Part shown: piece after piece, positions 44,914 to 56,100 of the stretch
Numbering within the stretch: the first letter of the stretch is position 1
Layout of the letters: each line of letters begins with the position of its first letter
Origin: Flavobacterium sp. 90
Lineage (GTDB): Bacteria; Bacteroidota; Bacteroidia; Flavobacteriales; Flavobacteriaceae
NCBI RefSeq assembly: GCF_004339525.1
Contig: NZ_SMGE01000001.1
Coordinates: 4,898,001 to 4,962,000, forward strand
Length of the DNA stretch: 64,000 nt
Direction: 5' to 3'
Notes under the pieces: generated by a model
Database searches by the model: none
Seen by the model: the letters and a program-made list of their open reading frames with translations, nothing else
What the model was told of the DNA's origin: nothing
Made by a program: the position numbers and the translations under genes

Positions 44914-45342
44914 ATGATATTGAGTACTACAGAATTTTTAACCCGACTTGTAATTGCTTTGTTCGCTGGATTAATTATTGGTTTTGAGCGACAATGGCAT
45001 CATAAAGAAACTGGTTTAAAAACAAATATGCTGGTTGCAACCGGTGCGGCGGCTTTTGTTTTGTTGTCTATAAAAGTGGCTGGAACGGCACCAAATATCG
45101 ATGTTACCCGTATTACTGCTCAAGTTGTTATGGGGGTTGGTTTTTTGGGTGCGGGAGTTATTTTTAGGGAAGGTGCAAATGTGCATGGATTAAATTCGGC
45201 GGCTACTATTTGGTGTAGCGCGGCTATTGGCTGTATTGCTGCTTCGGGATATTTTGCGGAGGCTTTGATTTGTACGTTTTTGGTTGTTACTGTAAATACT
45301 GTTTTGGAACCTGTAGAGAATTGGTTGAGAAATAGGAAGTGA
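44914..45342 (+). CDS. MgtC/SapB family membrane protein
   Basis: The 142-residue protein has four membrane helices and the MgtC core: LVIALFAGLIIGFERQWHHKETGLKTNMLVATGAAAFVLLS, then AQVVMGVGFLGAGVIFREGANVHGLNSAATIWCSAAIGCIAASGYF. The acidic and arginine residues typical of the family (ER in helix 1, FREG after helix 3) are kept. The C-terminal soluble domain of longer MgtC proteins is absent. Such proteins modulate growth at low magnesium or low pH. It follows the HxlR gene by 44 bases and may be cotranscribed with it. Confidence 0.92.
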   Translation: MILSTTEFLTRLVIALFAGLIIGFERQWHHKETGLKTNMLVATGAAAFVLLSIKVAGTAPNIDVTRITAQVVMGVGFLGAGVIFREGANVHGLNSAATIWCSAAIGCIAASGYFAEALICTFLVVTVNTVLEPVENWLRNRK

Positions 45343-45372
45343 TTTTTTTTAAGAAATAGGGAGTGATTTTTT

Positions 45373-45530
45373 AACCGCAAAGATAGCAAAGTGAAAAACG
45401 CAAAGTTCGCTAAGCTTTATTTTTTTACTGCAAAGTGGACAAATGTCTTTTTCTTGGATTACGCTTAATAAACACGAAGTTCGCAAAGCTTTATCTAGAA
45501 ATGGCTTTGCGAATTTTGCGAATTTTGTGT
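45373..45530. repeat. Dispersed GCAAAG palindrome, family A, copy 6
   Basis: ACCGCAAAGATAGCAAAGTG, AACGCAAAGTTCGCTAAGC and, on the other side, TTCGCAAAGCTTTATC and GGCTTTGCGAATTTTGCG form the palindrome. A degenerate further copy lies around 45788-45840. They occupy the start of the 930-base gap between the MgtC-like gene and the outer-membrane barrel gene. Confidence 0.7.
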
Positions 45531-45551
45531 TTTTTAATTAGTATTTGAAAA

Positions 45552-45729
45552 AAAGATTTGCCTTTAGGTACAAAATGTTGGTAATATTTATAGGTTCGAA
45601 GTCCGTTGGCGTGCCGTAGGTACGCAACTATTATGTTTTTGTTGCGTACCTACGGCACGCTAAATTTATTTCAATTCATATTTTTTCTACCAATATTTAG
45701 TGCCTAGCGGCACAGATTGCGGAGGATTA
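45552..45729. repeat. REP-like element, family B, copy 2
   Basis: The centre is a perfect 20-bp stem (45609-45628 and 45641-45660) built on CGTGCCGTAGGTACGCAAC with a 12-base loop. It is flanked by ATGTTGGTAAT and TACCAATATTTAGTGCC in inverted orientation and ends GCGGAGGATTA. The next element at 46007-46183 is a near-identical direct repeat. Confidence 0.8.
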
Positions 45730-46006
45730 TCGATTAAAAGTGTTTAAGAAATAGGAAGTGATTTTTTGTTAAAATAGCAAATGATTTTTTTACAGTAAAG
45801 AAAGCAAAGTGAAAAAAACAAAGTTTGCAAAGCTTTATGTGTTTTTTAAAGAAGTTCCGAAGGAACAAAATATATTGTAGGGATGGATTTTAATCCATTC
45901 TTCGCAATCATAATTACATTCATTACGAACGATTACATGTAATGAAACAGATTTTTTTTTACCGCAAAGTGCGGAAAGGTCTTTTTTTAAATTTGTGTTA
46001 AAAAAA

Positions 46007-46183
46007 AAGATGTGCCTTTAGGTACGAAATGTTGGTAACAATTACTGGCTCAACGTTCGTTGGCGTGCCGTAGGTACGCAACTATTATGTTTTTGTTGCG
46101 TACCTACGGCACGCTATATTCATTTTAATTAATGTTTTTCTACCAATATTTAGTGCCTGACGGCACAAATTGCGGAGGATTAT
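46007..46183. repeat. REP-like element, family B, copy 3
   Basis: This is a direct repeat of 45552-45729 with the same 20-bp stem (46063-46082 and 46095-46114), the same loop, and the same flanking ATGTTGGTAA / TACCAATATTTAGTGCC pair. The 280 bases between the two copies contain degenerate GCAAAG words and no gene. Confidence 0.8.
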
Positions 46184-46193
46184 CTATAAACAC

Positions 46194-46227
46194 AAAAAGC
46201 CGATTTTCGTTAAGAAAATCGGCTTTT
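46194..46227. terminator. Intrinsic terminator of the barrel/adhesin operon
   Basis: AAAAGCCGATTTTC, loop GTTAA, GAAAATCGGCTTTT is a perfect 14-bp stem flanked by A and T tracts. It lies 44 bases past the minus-strand stop of the barrel gene at 46271. Confidence 0.85.
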
Positions 46228-46270
46228 AATTTTTTTCCTTTTAAGGAAAGATTATCTAAATTGTAAAAAC

Positions 46271-47116
46271 TTATCTCAAGGCATATCTCAATTTAAGTCC
46301 GTATGAAACCAATCTGATGTCATTTGTGAATTGTGTATTAAGTGTACTGTTGTAGTGCAGTTGTACTGGCAATGCAGGATTATATTCTACTAGATTTTTA
46401 TTGCTTTTATCTATTATGTCATTTAATCCATAGTCCAGATAAAGTCCGATGTAAACTGAACTTCTGTCTCCTACTTTTTGTTTTAAACCTGTTTCAAACG
46501 TAGCAGAATAAGAGGTTTTTGTAGTAACATCTTGTTTGCTTACTTTGATATCATCCGTACTTGCAAATCCTGCAAATGCCGGAGCAAACAATTCAACATT
46601 GTATTGTGGATAATAACCGCTTGTAGTAAGATTGTCCATTTTTGTTTCGTAGTTTCCGCTTACTGCGAATCCTACTTTAACACCGGCAGCTATATACAAT
46701 TTTGTTGATCCCGGATTCTCATATTGAATCGTAATTGGAACATTTACATATCCTAAATTTTGCTTCTCTCTTAATTGAGTTGCTTTGTATCTGAATTGAA
46801 ATGATTCATTTTCGGCATCAGTCGTTGTATATTGCCCTGCTAGAGACGCGAATTTTACATCAGATCTATACGTTTGATATTCTGCACCAATACCAACACT
46901 TATGCCTTCGTTTAAATAATACGAATAGCGAAGTCCGGCACTAATTCCGTTTCCAGGAACTGTTTGACCAACAGTACTATAATTCAGAAATGAAAACGGA
47001 CCTGCAACAGAAACCGATAGTTCTTGTTTTTTATCCTGCGCATTACTCTTTAGACATGTTCCTAAAAGTGCCGTAATCATCAATGTTGATGTTATATAGT
47101 TTATATATTTTTTCAT
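46271..47116 (-). CDS. Outer-membrane beta-barrel protein
   Basis: The 281-residue protein has a signal peptide (ends LKSNAQ). The mature part is built of amphipathic strands with the barrel pattern (GISAGLRYSYYLNEGISVGIGAEYQTYRS; LGYVNVPITIQYE; LYIAAGVKVGFAVSG; SSVYIGLYLDYGLND) and ends in a strand closing KLRYALR. The barrel resembles the general Bacteroidota porin-like families, not PorP/SprF, whose conserved N-terminal asparagine-proline motif is missing. It lies 51 bases downstream of the giant T9SS adhesin on the same strand and is followed by a terminator. It may anchor or accompany the adhesin at the surface, which is inference. Confidence 0.85.
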   Translation of the reverse strand: MKKYINYITSTLMITALLGTCLKSNAQDKKQELSVSVAGPFSFLNYSTVGQTVPGNGISAGLRYSYYLNEGISVGIGAEYQTYRSDVKFASLAGQYTTTDAENESFQFRYKATQLREKQNLGYVNVPITIQYENPGSTKLYIAAGVKVGFAVSGNYETKMDNLTTSGYYPQYNVELFAPAFAGFASTDDIKVSKQDVTTKTSYSATFETGLKQKVGDRSSVYIGLYLDYGLNDIIDKSNKNLVEYNPALPVQLHYNSTLNTQFTNDIRLVSYGLKLRYALR

Positions 47117-47167
47117 CTTTAATTGTTTTTTAAGTCAGTGCTATTGAATGAATAGCACTGACAGATT

Positions 47168-50100
47168 TTATTTATTTACAAGTACTTTTAGTGTTTTCTT
47201 GATATTAGCAGTTTCAACAACTACAATATACATGCTTGCTTCTGCCTCAGGTAATTGTATCTCAGTTTGTATTGAAGTAGATTTAACTGTTTTGATCAAT
47301 TGACCTGTTACAGAATAAAGAGTAATTTGCATATTCTCTAATTCTTCTGATGGGAAATCTGCTTCTACAGTAATCGTTTTTCCTGTTTTAATTGGATTAG
47401 GATAAAGTTTCGCTTCTGCAATTTTAGTCAACTTAATTTTACTGTTACAAGTTTGAAGTACTTTTCCATCTTTTGTTGTCATTTTTACGCTGTAATCTGC
47501 TGTAGGATCTAATGTTGTTCCAAGAGCATTTCCTGCTGTATAATATTGACCTGTTCCAATTAGCTGACCATTTTTAAACCATTCGTAAGATACAAATTCG
47601 TAACCTCCATTTGTTAAAGGATTGTTATTTACAAGAAGTACGTTATTGAATTTTTGACGAACGATATCAAAGAATCCAAATGGTTTTTCTACAGTTATCG
47701 TATAATTGTTACTTACAGTTCCATCTTCAGAAGTAACTGTTACGTTTTGTGTATAAATTCCAGGTTTTGGAGTACTGATATTAAAGTTAGCAGATGGAGA
47801 AATTACAGCATTTGTCTCATTTACAATAGAAACACTTGGATTATTTTCATCACATACCATTACATATTTGATATTATTACCAGGAGTCAGGAATGTTTGG
47901 CTTCCAATAGTAATTTTTGCAATTGATACATCATTGTTCTTGATCACAAGAAGTTGAGTAACATCTGGAGCTGGTAAGTAATTGCTATCACCATCCTGAT
48001 GTGCAGTAATTGATATTGAACCTGCTCTTAATAAATTTACTAAACCTGTAGTTGCAGATACATTTGCAGCCGGCAGGGCAGTAGGAGAGGTAAATGAGTA
48101 ACGTATTGCTAATCCTGAATTTGCAATTGCAGCTAAATTGAAGGTATTATTTGCTCCAAGAATTTTAACTGGTAACGCTGCAAAAGTAATTAATTGTGCT
48201 GCTTTTTTAATTGTAAGCTGCGCAGTTAGAGTAACAGGAGAACAATTTGGCGTACTTGCAGATGGTGTTACTGTCGCTGTTATGCTGTAATCACCTGCAT
48301 TTATTGCTCCATTTGGTGTTCCTGTTGCCGGAGTTATTGCATAACTTACTGTTGCTCCTGCAGGAAGATTTCCTACTTGTATAGTATTAAGACTTCCGTT
48401 ATAAGTAAACTCTGTGTCTATGAATGTTACCAGATCTAAAGGAGATGCTGTTATATTAACTGTTTGATTTTGAGTTGAAACATTTCCATGTCCGTCATCA
48501 TAGCTCCATGTAATTACGTGAGCTCCAACAGTTGTATAGTTTAAAGGATCTGTTGTAGTTGCAGTAATTATTCCAGCACAGTTATCAGTTGCTGTTGGAA
48601 CAGTAATCTGAGCTGCTGATATTGAACAACTAGCATTGATAGCTGGCAATGTTGCCAAGTTAGGTACCGGAGCTGTTACGTCTGGAATTGTTATTATGTT
48701 AAGTGATTTTGTCACTGCACATCCATTTGAATCTGTAATAGTTACAGTGTAATTTCCTGCGCTAAGTCCTGTTGCAGTTGCTGCGGTTCCACCTGATGGA
48801 GTCCATATATAAGTATATAAACCTGTTCCTCCAGTTGCAGTTGCGGTTGCAGATCCATCAGTTCCTCCAAGACAAGTTACGTCAGTTTGTGTAGTTACTG
48901 CAGTCAAGACAGATGGTTCAGTGATTGCAACATTTTGAGTTGCGCTACATCCATTTGCATCTGTTACTGTTACAGTATAATTTCCTGCAACAAGTCCTGT
49001 TGCTGTTGCAGCAGTTCCACCAGTAGGTGCCCATGCGTATGTATAAGTTCCTGTTCCTCCGGTTGCAGCTACACTTGCAGATCCATTAGCTTCTCCATTA
49101 CAAGTAACATTTGAGTCGACTGAGATTGAAGCAACTATTAAGTTTGGTTCAGTTATCGTTACGCTTTGAGTTGTAGAACAGCTATTTGCATCTGTTACAG
49201 TTACTGTATAAGTTCCTGCAATAAGACCTGTTGCTGTTGCTGCGGTTCCACCAGTTGGCAACCATGAATAAGTATAAGTACCAGTTCCTCCAATTGCTGT
49301 TGCTGTTGCAGATCCTGTAGTTCCTCCATGACAATTTACATTTGTTGGAGCAATTGTTACAGTAATTGCATTAGGTTCTGTAATTGTGAAACTTTGTGTT
49401 GAAGTACAGTTGTTAGCATCTGTTACCGTTGCAGTATAATTTCCTGCAGCAAGTCCTGTTGCGGTTGCAGCAGTTCCGCCTGACGGAGACCATGAGTACG
49501 TATAAGTTCCTGTTCCTCCAGTTGCAGTTACAGTTGCAGATCCATTGCTAAGTCCGTTACAAGTAACATCTGTTTGACCTACTGCTGAAGCTGTTAGTAC
49601 AGCTGGTTGTGCAATTGTAAAACTTTGTGTTGCAACACAATTGTTTGCATCTGTTACAGTTACTGTATAAGTTCCCGGACTAAGACCTGTTGCAGTTGCA
49701 GCAGTTCCACCAGAAGGTGCCCATGCGTATGTGTATGTTCCTGTTCCGCCGGCTGCAGTTACAGTTGCAGATCCATTGTTAAGTCCGTTACAAGTTACGT
49801 CTGTTTTACTTGTTGCCGAAGCTGTTAAAATAGTTGGTTCTGTAATTGTAAAACTTTGTGTTGCAGTACAATTATTTGCATCTGTTACTGTTGCAATATA
49901 AGTTCCCGGACTAAGTCCTGTTGCTGTTGCAGCAGTTCCGCCTGATGGAGACCAAGAGTATGTATAAGTTCCTGTTCCGCCAGTTGCGTTTACAGTTGCA
50001 GACCCATTGTTAAGTCCGTTGCAAGTAACATCAGTTTGACCTGCTACAGAAGCAATTAATGCGCTTGGTTCTGCAATTGAGACACTTTGAGTTGTAGTAC

Positions 50101-53100
50101 AGCTATTTGCATCTGTTACAGTTACTACATAAGTTCCTGCACTAAGTCCTGTTGCTGTTGCAGCAGTTCCGCCTGATGGAGACCAAGAGTATGTATAAGT
50201 ACCAGTTCCTCCAGTTACGGTTGCAGTTGCTGATCCTGTTGTTCCTCCATTACAAGTAACGTCTGTTGGGACAATAGATACAGCAAGTATATTAGGTTCT
50301 GTAATTGTAAAACTTTGTGTTGAAGTACAGTTGTTAGCATCTGTTACAGTTGCTGTATAGGTTCCTGCTGCAAGTCCTGTTGCAGTTGCTGCAGTTCCGC
50401 CTGATGGAGACCAAGAGTATGTATAAGTTCCTGTTCCTCCAGTTGCAGTTACAGTTGCAGATCCTGTAGTTCCTCCATGACAAGAAACATCCGTTTGACC
50501 TACTGCTGAAGCTGTTAAAACCGTTGGCTCTATAATTGTAAAACTTTGAGTTGTAAAACAAGCATTTGCATCAGTAACTGTTACTGTATAAGTTCCCGGA
50601 CTAAGTCCTGTTGCAGTTGCAGCAGTTCCGCCAGTTGGAGACCAAGAATACGTATAAGTTCCAGTTCCTCCAGTTGCGTTTACAGTTGCAGATCCATTGT
50701 TAAGACCGTTACAAGTAACATCGGTTTGACCTCCAATAGAAGCAACTAATGCGCTTGGTTCTGCAATTGAGACACTTTGAGTTGTTGTACAGCTATTTGC
50801 ATCAGTAACCGTTACAGTATAAGTTCCGGCCGCTAATCCTGAAGCTGTTGCAGCAGTTCCACCAGTTGGTGCCCATGAATAAGTATAAGTACCAGTTCCT
50901 CCAGTTACGGTTGCAGTTGCAGATCCGTTAGATCCTCCATTACAAGTAACGTCTGTTGGGACAATAGTTGCAACAAGAGCATTAGGTTCTGTTAATGTAA
51001 AGCTTTGAGTTGTAAAACAGTTATTTGCATCAGTTACAATTACTGTATAAGTTCCTGCACTAAGTCCTGTTGCTGTTGCAGCAGTTCCGCCTGATGGAGA
51101 CCATGAATAAGTATAAGTTCCTGTTCCTCCAGTTGCAGCTACAGTTGCTGATCCTGTAAATCCTCCATGACAAGCGATATCAGTTTGACCTGCCGCTGAA
51201 GCTGCCAAAACAGTTGGTTCAGTAATCGTAAAAGCTTGTGTTGTAAAACAACTGTTAGCATCAGTAACTGTTACGGTATAAGTTCCCGGGCTAAGACCAG
51301 TTGCAGTTGCAGCAGTTCCGCCTGACGGAGACCATACGTATGTGTAAGTTCCTGTTCCTCCAGTTACGGCTACAGTTGCAGATCCATTGTTAAGTCCGTT
51401 GCAGGTAATATCTGTTTGAACTCCAATAGAAGCAACTAATACGGTTGGTTCTGCAATTGAAACACTTTGAGTTGTAGAACAGCTATTTGCATCAGTTACA
51501 GTAACTGTATAAGTTCCTGCAGTTAGGCCTGAAGCTGTCGCTGAATTTCCTCCAGTAGGAGACCATGAATATGAATAAGTACCAGTTCCTCCGGTTGCAG
51601 TTACAGTTGCAGATCCGTTAGTTCCTCCATTACATGAAACGTCCGTTGGGACAATTGTTGCAACAAGAGCATTTGGTTCTGTGATTGTAAATGATTGAGT
51701 TGTCTGGCATAAATTGCCATCTGTAATAGTTACTGTATAAGTTCCTGCAGTAAGATTTGATGCTGTTGCAGCATTTCCGCCAGACGGCGACCATGCGTAA
51801 GTGTAAGAACCAGCTCCGCCTGTAACAACTACAGATGCAGATCCATTGTTTCCACTGTTACATAATAAATCAACCTGAGATGGAGTAACTGTTAAAGCAG
51901 TAGGTTCTGTAATTGTAAAGTTTTTTACAATAGAACAACCATTTACAGAAGTTATTGTTACACTATAATTACCAGCTGAAAGGTTGCTTGCAATATCGCT
52001 ATTTCCGCCAGACGGTGACCAAACATAAGTAAATGGGCCCGGTGCTCCTGTTGGAACTACTGAAGCAGAACCTGTACTCGTACCATTACATAAAATATCA
52101 GTTTGAGATGTAGTAGCAATTAAAGTATTGGTTGTATTAATAGTAACGTTTTTAGTAATCGTACATAGATTAGCATCTGTGATGTCACAAGAATAACTAC
52201 CAGCAGCTAATCCCGTTGCAATTGCTGATGTTTGACCATTAGACCATAAATAAGAATAAGGACTAACACCGCCGCTAACAGTTACACTTGCTTGTCCAGC
52301 TGTTGAACAAGTTGCATCTATTTGGCTTGTTGTAGCACTTAAGACTGCAGGTTCACTAATAATAACTGATTCTGATACAAAACAACCTTTAGCATCAGTA
52401 ACTAAACAGCTGTAAGTTCCAGGTGTCAGACCAGTTGCCGTTGCTGCAGTACCACCAGTTGGGGACCATATATAAGTATATGAACCATTTCCGCCCAATG
52501 GAGTTATAGTCGCTGTTCCTGTTGCTCCACCATTACATAATACATCAGTTTTAGCAATTGATGCTGTTAAAAGTGAAGGTTCGTCTATCGTAACACTTAC
52601 TGTAGCGCCACATGTATTTCCGTCTTGAATAGTCACAGTATAAGTTCCCTGAGCAAGTCCTGATGCCGTAGCAGCGTTACCTCCTGTAGGTGACCATGAA
52701 TATGTATAAGAACCAACTCCACCAGAAGGGGTTACAGTTGCAGATCCGTTTGTTCCTCCATTACAGGAAACGTCTACTTTTGAGATCGTACCAGATATTG
52801 CGGTAGGAGAACTAATAGTAATAGTTTCAGTTAATGTACATCCTTTTGAATCGGTAATTGTACAAGTATAATCTCCGGCAGGTCTGCCTGAAATAAATGA
52901 TGCCGAACCACCAAGTGGTGCCCATGAATAAGAATAACCAGGCGTTCCTCCTGATACCGTAACACTTGCAGTTCCATTAGACCCGCCAAAACAACTAACT
53001 CCAGTTGATGCTGTAGTTGCTGAAAGGGCAGCTGCTGGTCCATTAATAGTGAAAGTCTGAGTTGTTGAACAGATATTATCATCAGTTACCGTTACAATAT

Positions 53101-56100
53101 AAGTTCCGGCAGCTAGTCCTGAAGCTGTTGCTCCTGTACCACCAGACGGTGCCCAAGAGTAAGAGTAAGATCCAGTTCCTCCAGTTACATTTACAGTAGC
53201 TGATCCTGTAGTATCTCCATAACAATTTATATTAACAGTTGTTCCCGGAGTAGCAGTTAATGCTGCTGGTTCTGTTATTGTAATTGTTTCTGTAGTTGAA
53301 CAAGCTTTACTATCTGTAATTGTTACCGTATAAGTTCCTGCTGTTAAACCTGTAGCAGTATCTGCTGTTCCTCCTGTAGGTGACCATGAGTAAGTATATC
53401 CAGGTGTTCCGCCTGATACAGCTACACTAGCTGAACCAGTTGCAGCTCCATTACATAAGATATCAACATGAGAAGGCGTTACCGCTAAAGCAGAAGGCTG
53501 AACAAGTGTAAAAGATTGTGTTGTTGTACAACCTTTACTATCAGTAACTGTAACAGTATATGTACCGTCCGAAAGACCTGAAGCCGTAGCTGCGGTTCCT
53601 CCTGATGGTGACCATGAATAAGTATAAGGGAATGTTCCTCCCGAAACTGCAACAGTTGCAGATCCGTTTGTTCCAGTATTACAACTCGGATTAGTAAATG
53701 TGTCCTGAGAAGCTATTAATACAGGCGGTTCAGTAATAGTAAAAGCTTGTGTTACTGAACAAGAAAAAGAATCAGTAATCGTTACAGAGTAATTTCCTTG
53801 TGCTAAATTTGATGCTGTGGCCGAAGTTGCGCCATTAGTCCAAAGATAAGTATATGTTCCAGATCCTCCTGTAGGAGTAACCGTTGCAGAACCAGTACTA
53901 TCTCCATTACAACTTACATTTACTTGTGTTGGAACAGGATTTATAGCTGTTACTGATCCTACTGAAATATTATTGAAAGTTCGGCTACATGCGTTAGCAT
54001 CAGTAACCACAACACTATAAACTCCTGTTGTAAGCCCAGATGCTGTTGCTCCTGTAGCTCCGTTTGACCATAAGTACGTGTAATTTGGAGTACCTCCTGA
54101 TACAGTAATAGTTGCACTACCATTTGATGCTCCAAAACAACTAACAGCAGTTGTACTTGCGATTCCCGCAAGTCCTGCTGATGGTCCGCCTACAACAATT
54201 CCAGTAACAGTAGTTGGGCAGCCATTATTATCTGTGATAGTAACGCTGTAAGTTCCAGCTGTAAGGCTAGTTGCCATTGCCGCGCTACCTCCTGATGGAG
54301 ACCATGAGTAAGTATACCCTCCAACACCTCCTGCTGGAGTAACGGTAGCACTACCATTATTTCCTCCAAAACAAGACACCGATGTAGTAACATAAGTTCC
54401 GCTAACAGCGGCTGTAGGTCCTCCTACAACGATTCCCGTTACAGTTGTAGAACATAGATTAGCATCTTTAACGGTGACACTATAAGTTCCAGCTGCAAGT
54501 CCTGTAGCTGTAGCAGTTGTAGCTCCGTTAGACCATAAATAGGTTTTCGTTCCTGTTCCTCCTGCCGGAGTAACAGTTGCAGTACCATTAGTGCTTCCAA
54601 AACAAGAAACAGCAGTTGTGCTAGAAGTTGCAGTAAGAGCAGCTGTAGGTCCTCCTACAACAATACCAGGAATAGTTTTTGTACAAGAATTACCATCTGT
54701 AATAGTAACACTATAAGTTCCTGATGAAAGACTAGATGCTGTTGCTCCTGTACCCCCAGAAGGTGACCATGAGTAAGTATAACTTCCTGCACCTCCTGAT
54801 GGAGTAATAGTTGCCGTACCATTATTTAGTCCAAAACAAGTTACTGCGGTTGTTGAAGGTGCTCCATCAAGTACTGAAGGTTCTGTAATTGAGAAAGGTC
54901 TTGTAATTTGTGTTCCTTCACCATCAGTAATAGTTACAGTATAATTTCCGGCTGTAAGATTAGAAGCTGTTGCTCCCGTACCTCCAGAAGGTGACCATGA
55001 ATAAGTATAGTTTAATGTTCCACCAGTTACAGTTACAGTTGCAGAACCAGTTGCAGCTGCATTACACGCGACATTAACTTTTGAAGTCGATGAGGTATCT
55101 AAACCTGCTCCTGTATTAAATGTCAATTCAGTACCATAACTGGTACCGGCACTGTTTGTAGCATAAGCTCTGTAATGAATAGTTGTTCCTGAGGGAAGTC
55201 CAGTTATAGTAGCACTAAATGTTCCAGTTCCAGTTCCATTCTGAACTTTATGGTCAGTAATAGTAGGAGCTGCAGTTGTCGCCCAAACAATTCCTCTTTG
55301 AACGGTTGCTTCACCACCATCTGCTGTTAAATTCCCGCCCATGACAGCAGAAACAGCTTTAACACTTGTAGCTGTAGTAGTTGAAACAGTTGCAACAACA
55401 ACAGTAGATACTGCCGGTGTTGGGTAACTTGTAGGAGTAATTCCTAAATCAGTAGCTCCAGCACTGTGTGACCAGTATGTGGCTGAAGGATTGTTAATTT
55501 TAGACAATAAATCAGCAACAGTACCTGTTAAAGTTCCTATATATTTGCTGTTATTTTGTTCAGGACCAGGTGCCGGAAATAACGAAATACAAGTTGTACC
55601 ATTAGTTAAACCAGGTGGTAACGAACTCTCAGATGCTCCACCTGCTGCTGCACCTGCTACCGTAGTCCATGTAGTTATAGGGTCATAAATTGAAGAATTA
55701 AAATCTGCATGTATACCTGCAATAAACGTAGGTGATGCCGGTTCTGGACCTGTTGCAGATTGATACGCCAATATCTGGTCGCCGGCATTAGTAAGATTAA
55801 AACCTGTATTCAACGCAAGTGTTACTCCACTTGAGCCTGTGACTGTAAAAGTATCAGCCGAAGTTTCGACTACTGATATAACTTTACCAGCGGGTGTAAA
55901 GGCTGGTACAGTCCACAATAAATGTGTTTCCGGGTTTGATGGAATCCATGAACCGTTTCCCCAACCATCTTCTGTAAAATATACAAGCGTTCCGGCATTG
56001 ATATCTTTAAGAGTGATAAAAGAGAAACCATCGGTTGGAGTTCCCGCTTGATAACCAATAAAGGCTATATCACCTGGCGCCAAGACGGTTGCCTGGGCTC

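Noticed and set aside
46271..47116. SprF/PorP-type partner of the adhesin
   Set aside because: The conserved N-terminal region of PorP/SprF proteins is absent. Only a general outer-membrane barrel call is justified.
48887..50749. Cysteine/serine-rich frames on the + strand inside the adhesin gene
   Set aside because: They are antisense translations of the repeated Thr/Ala/Gly codons. Their regular recurrence follows the repeat period.
48676..55084. CRISPR-like impression from regularly spaced repeats
   Set aside because: The period is about 229 bp, the frame is open throughout and the repeats encode SprB domains, so it is a protein repeat array.
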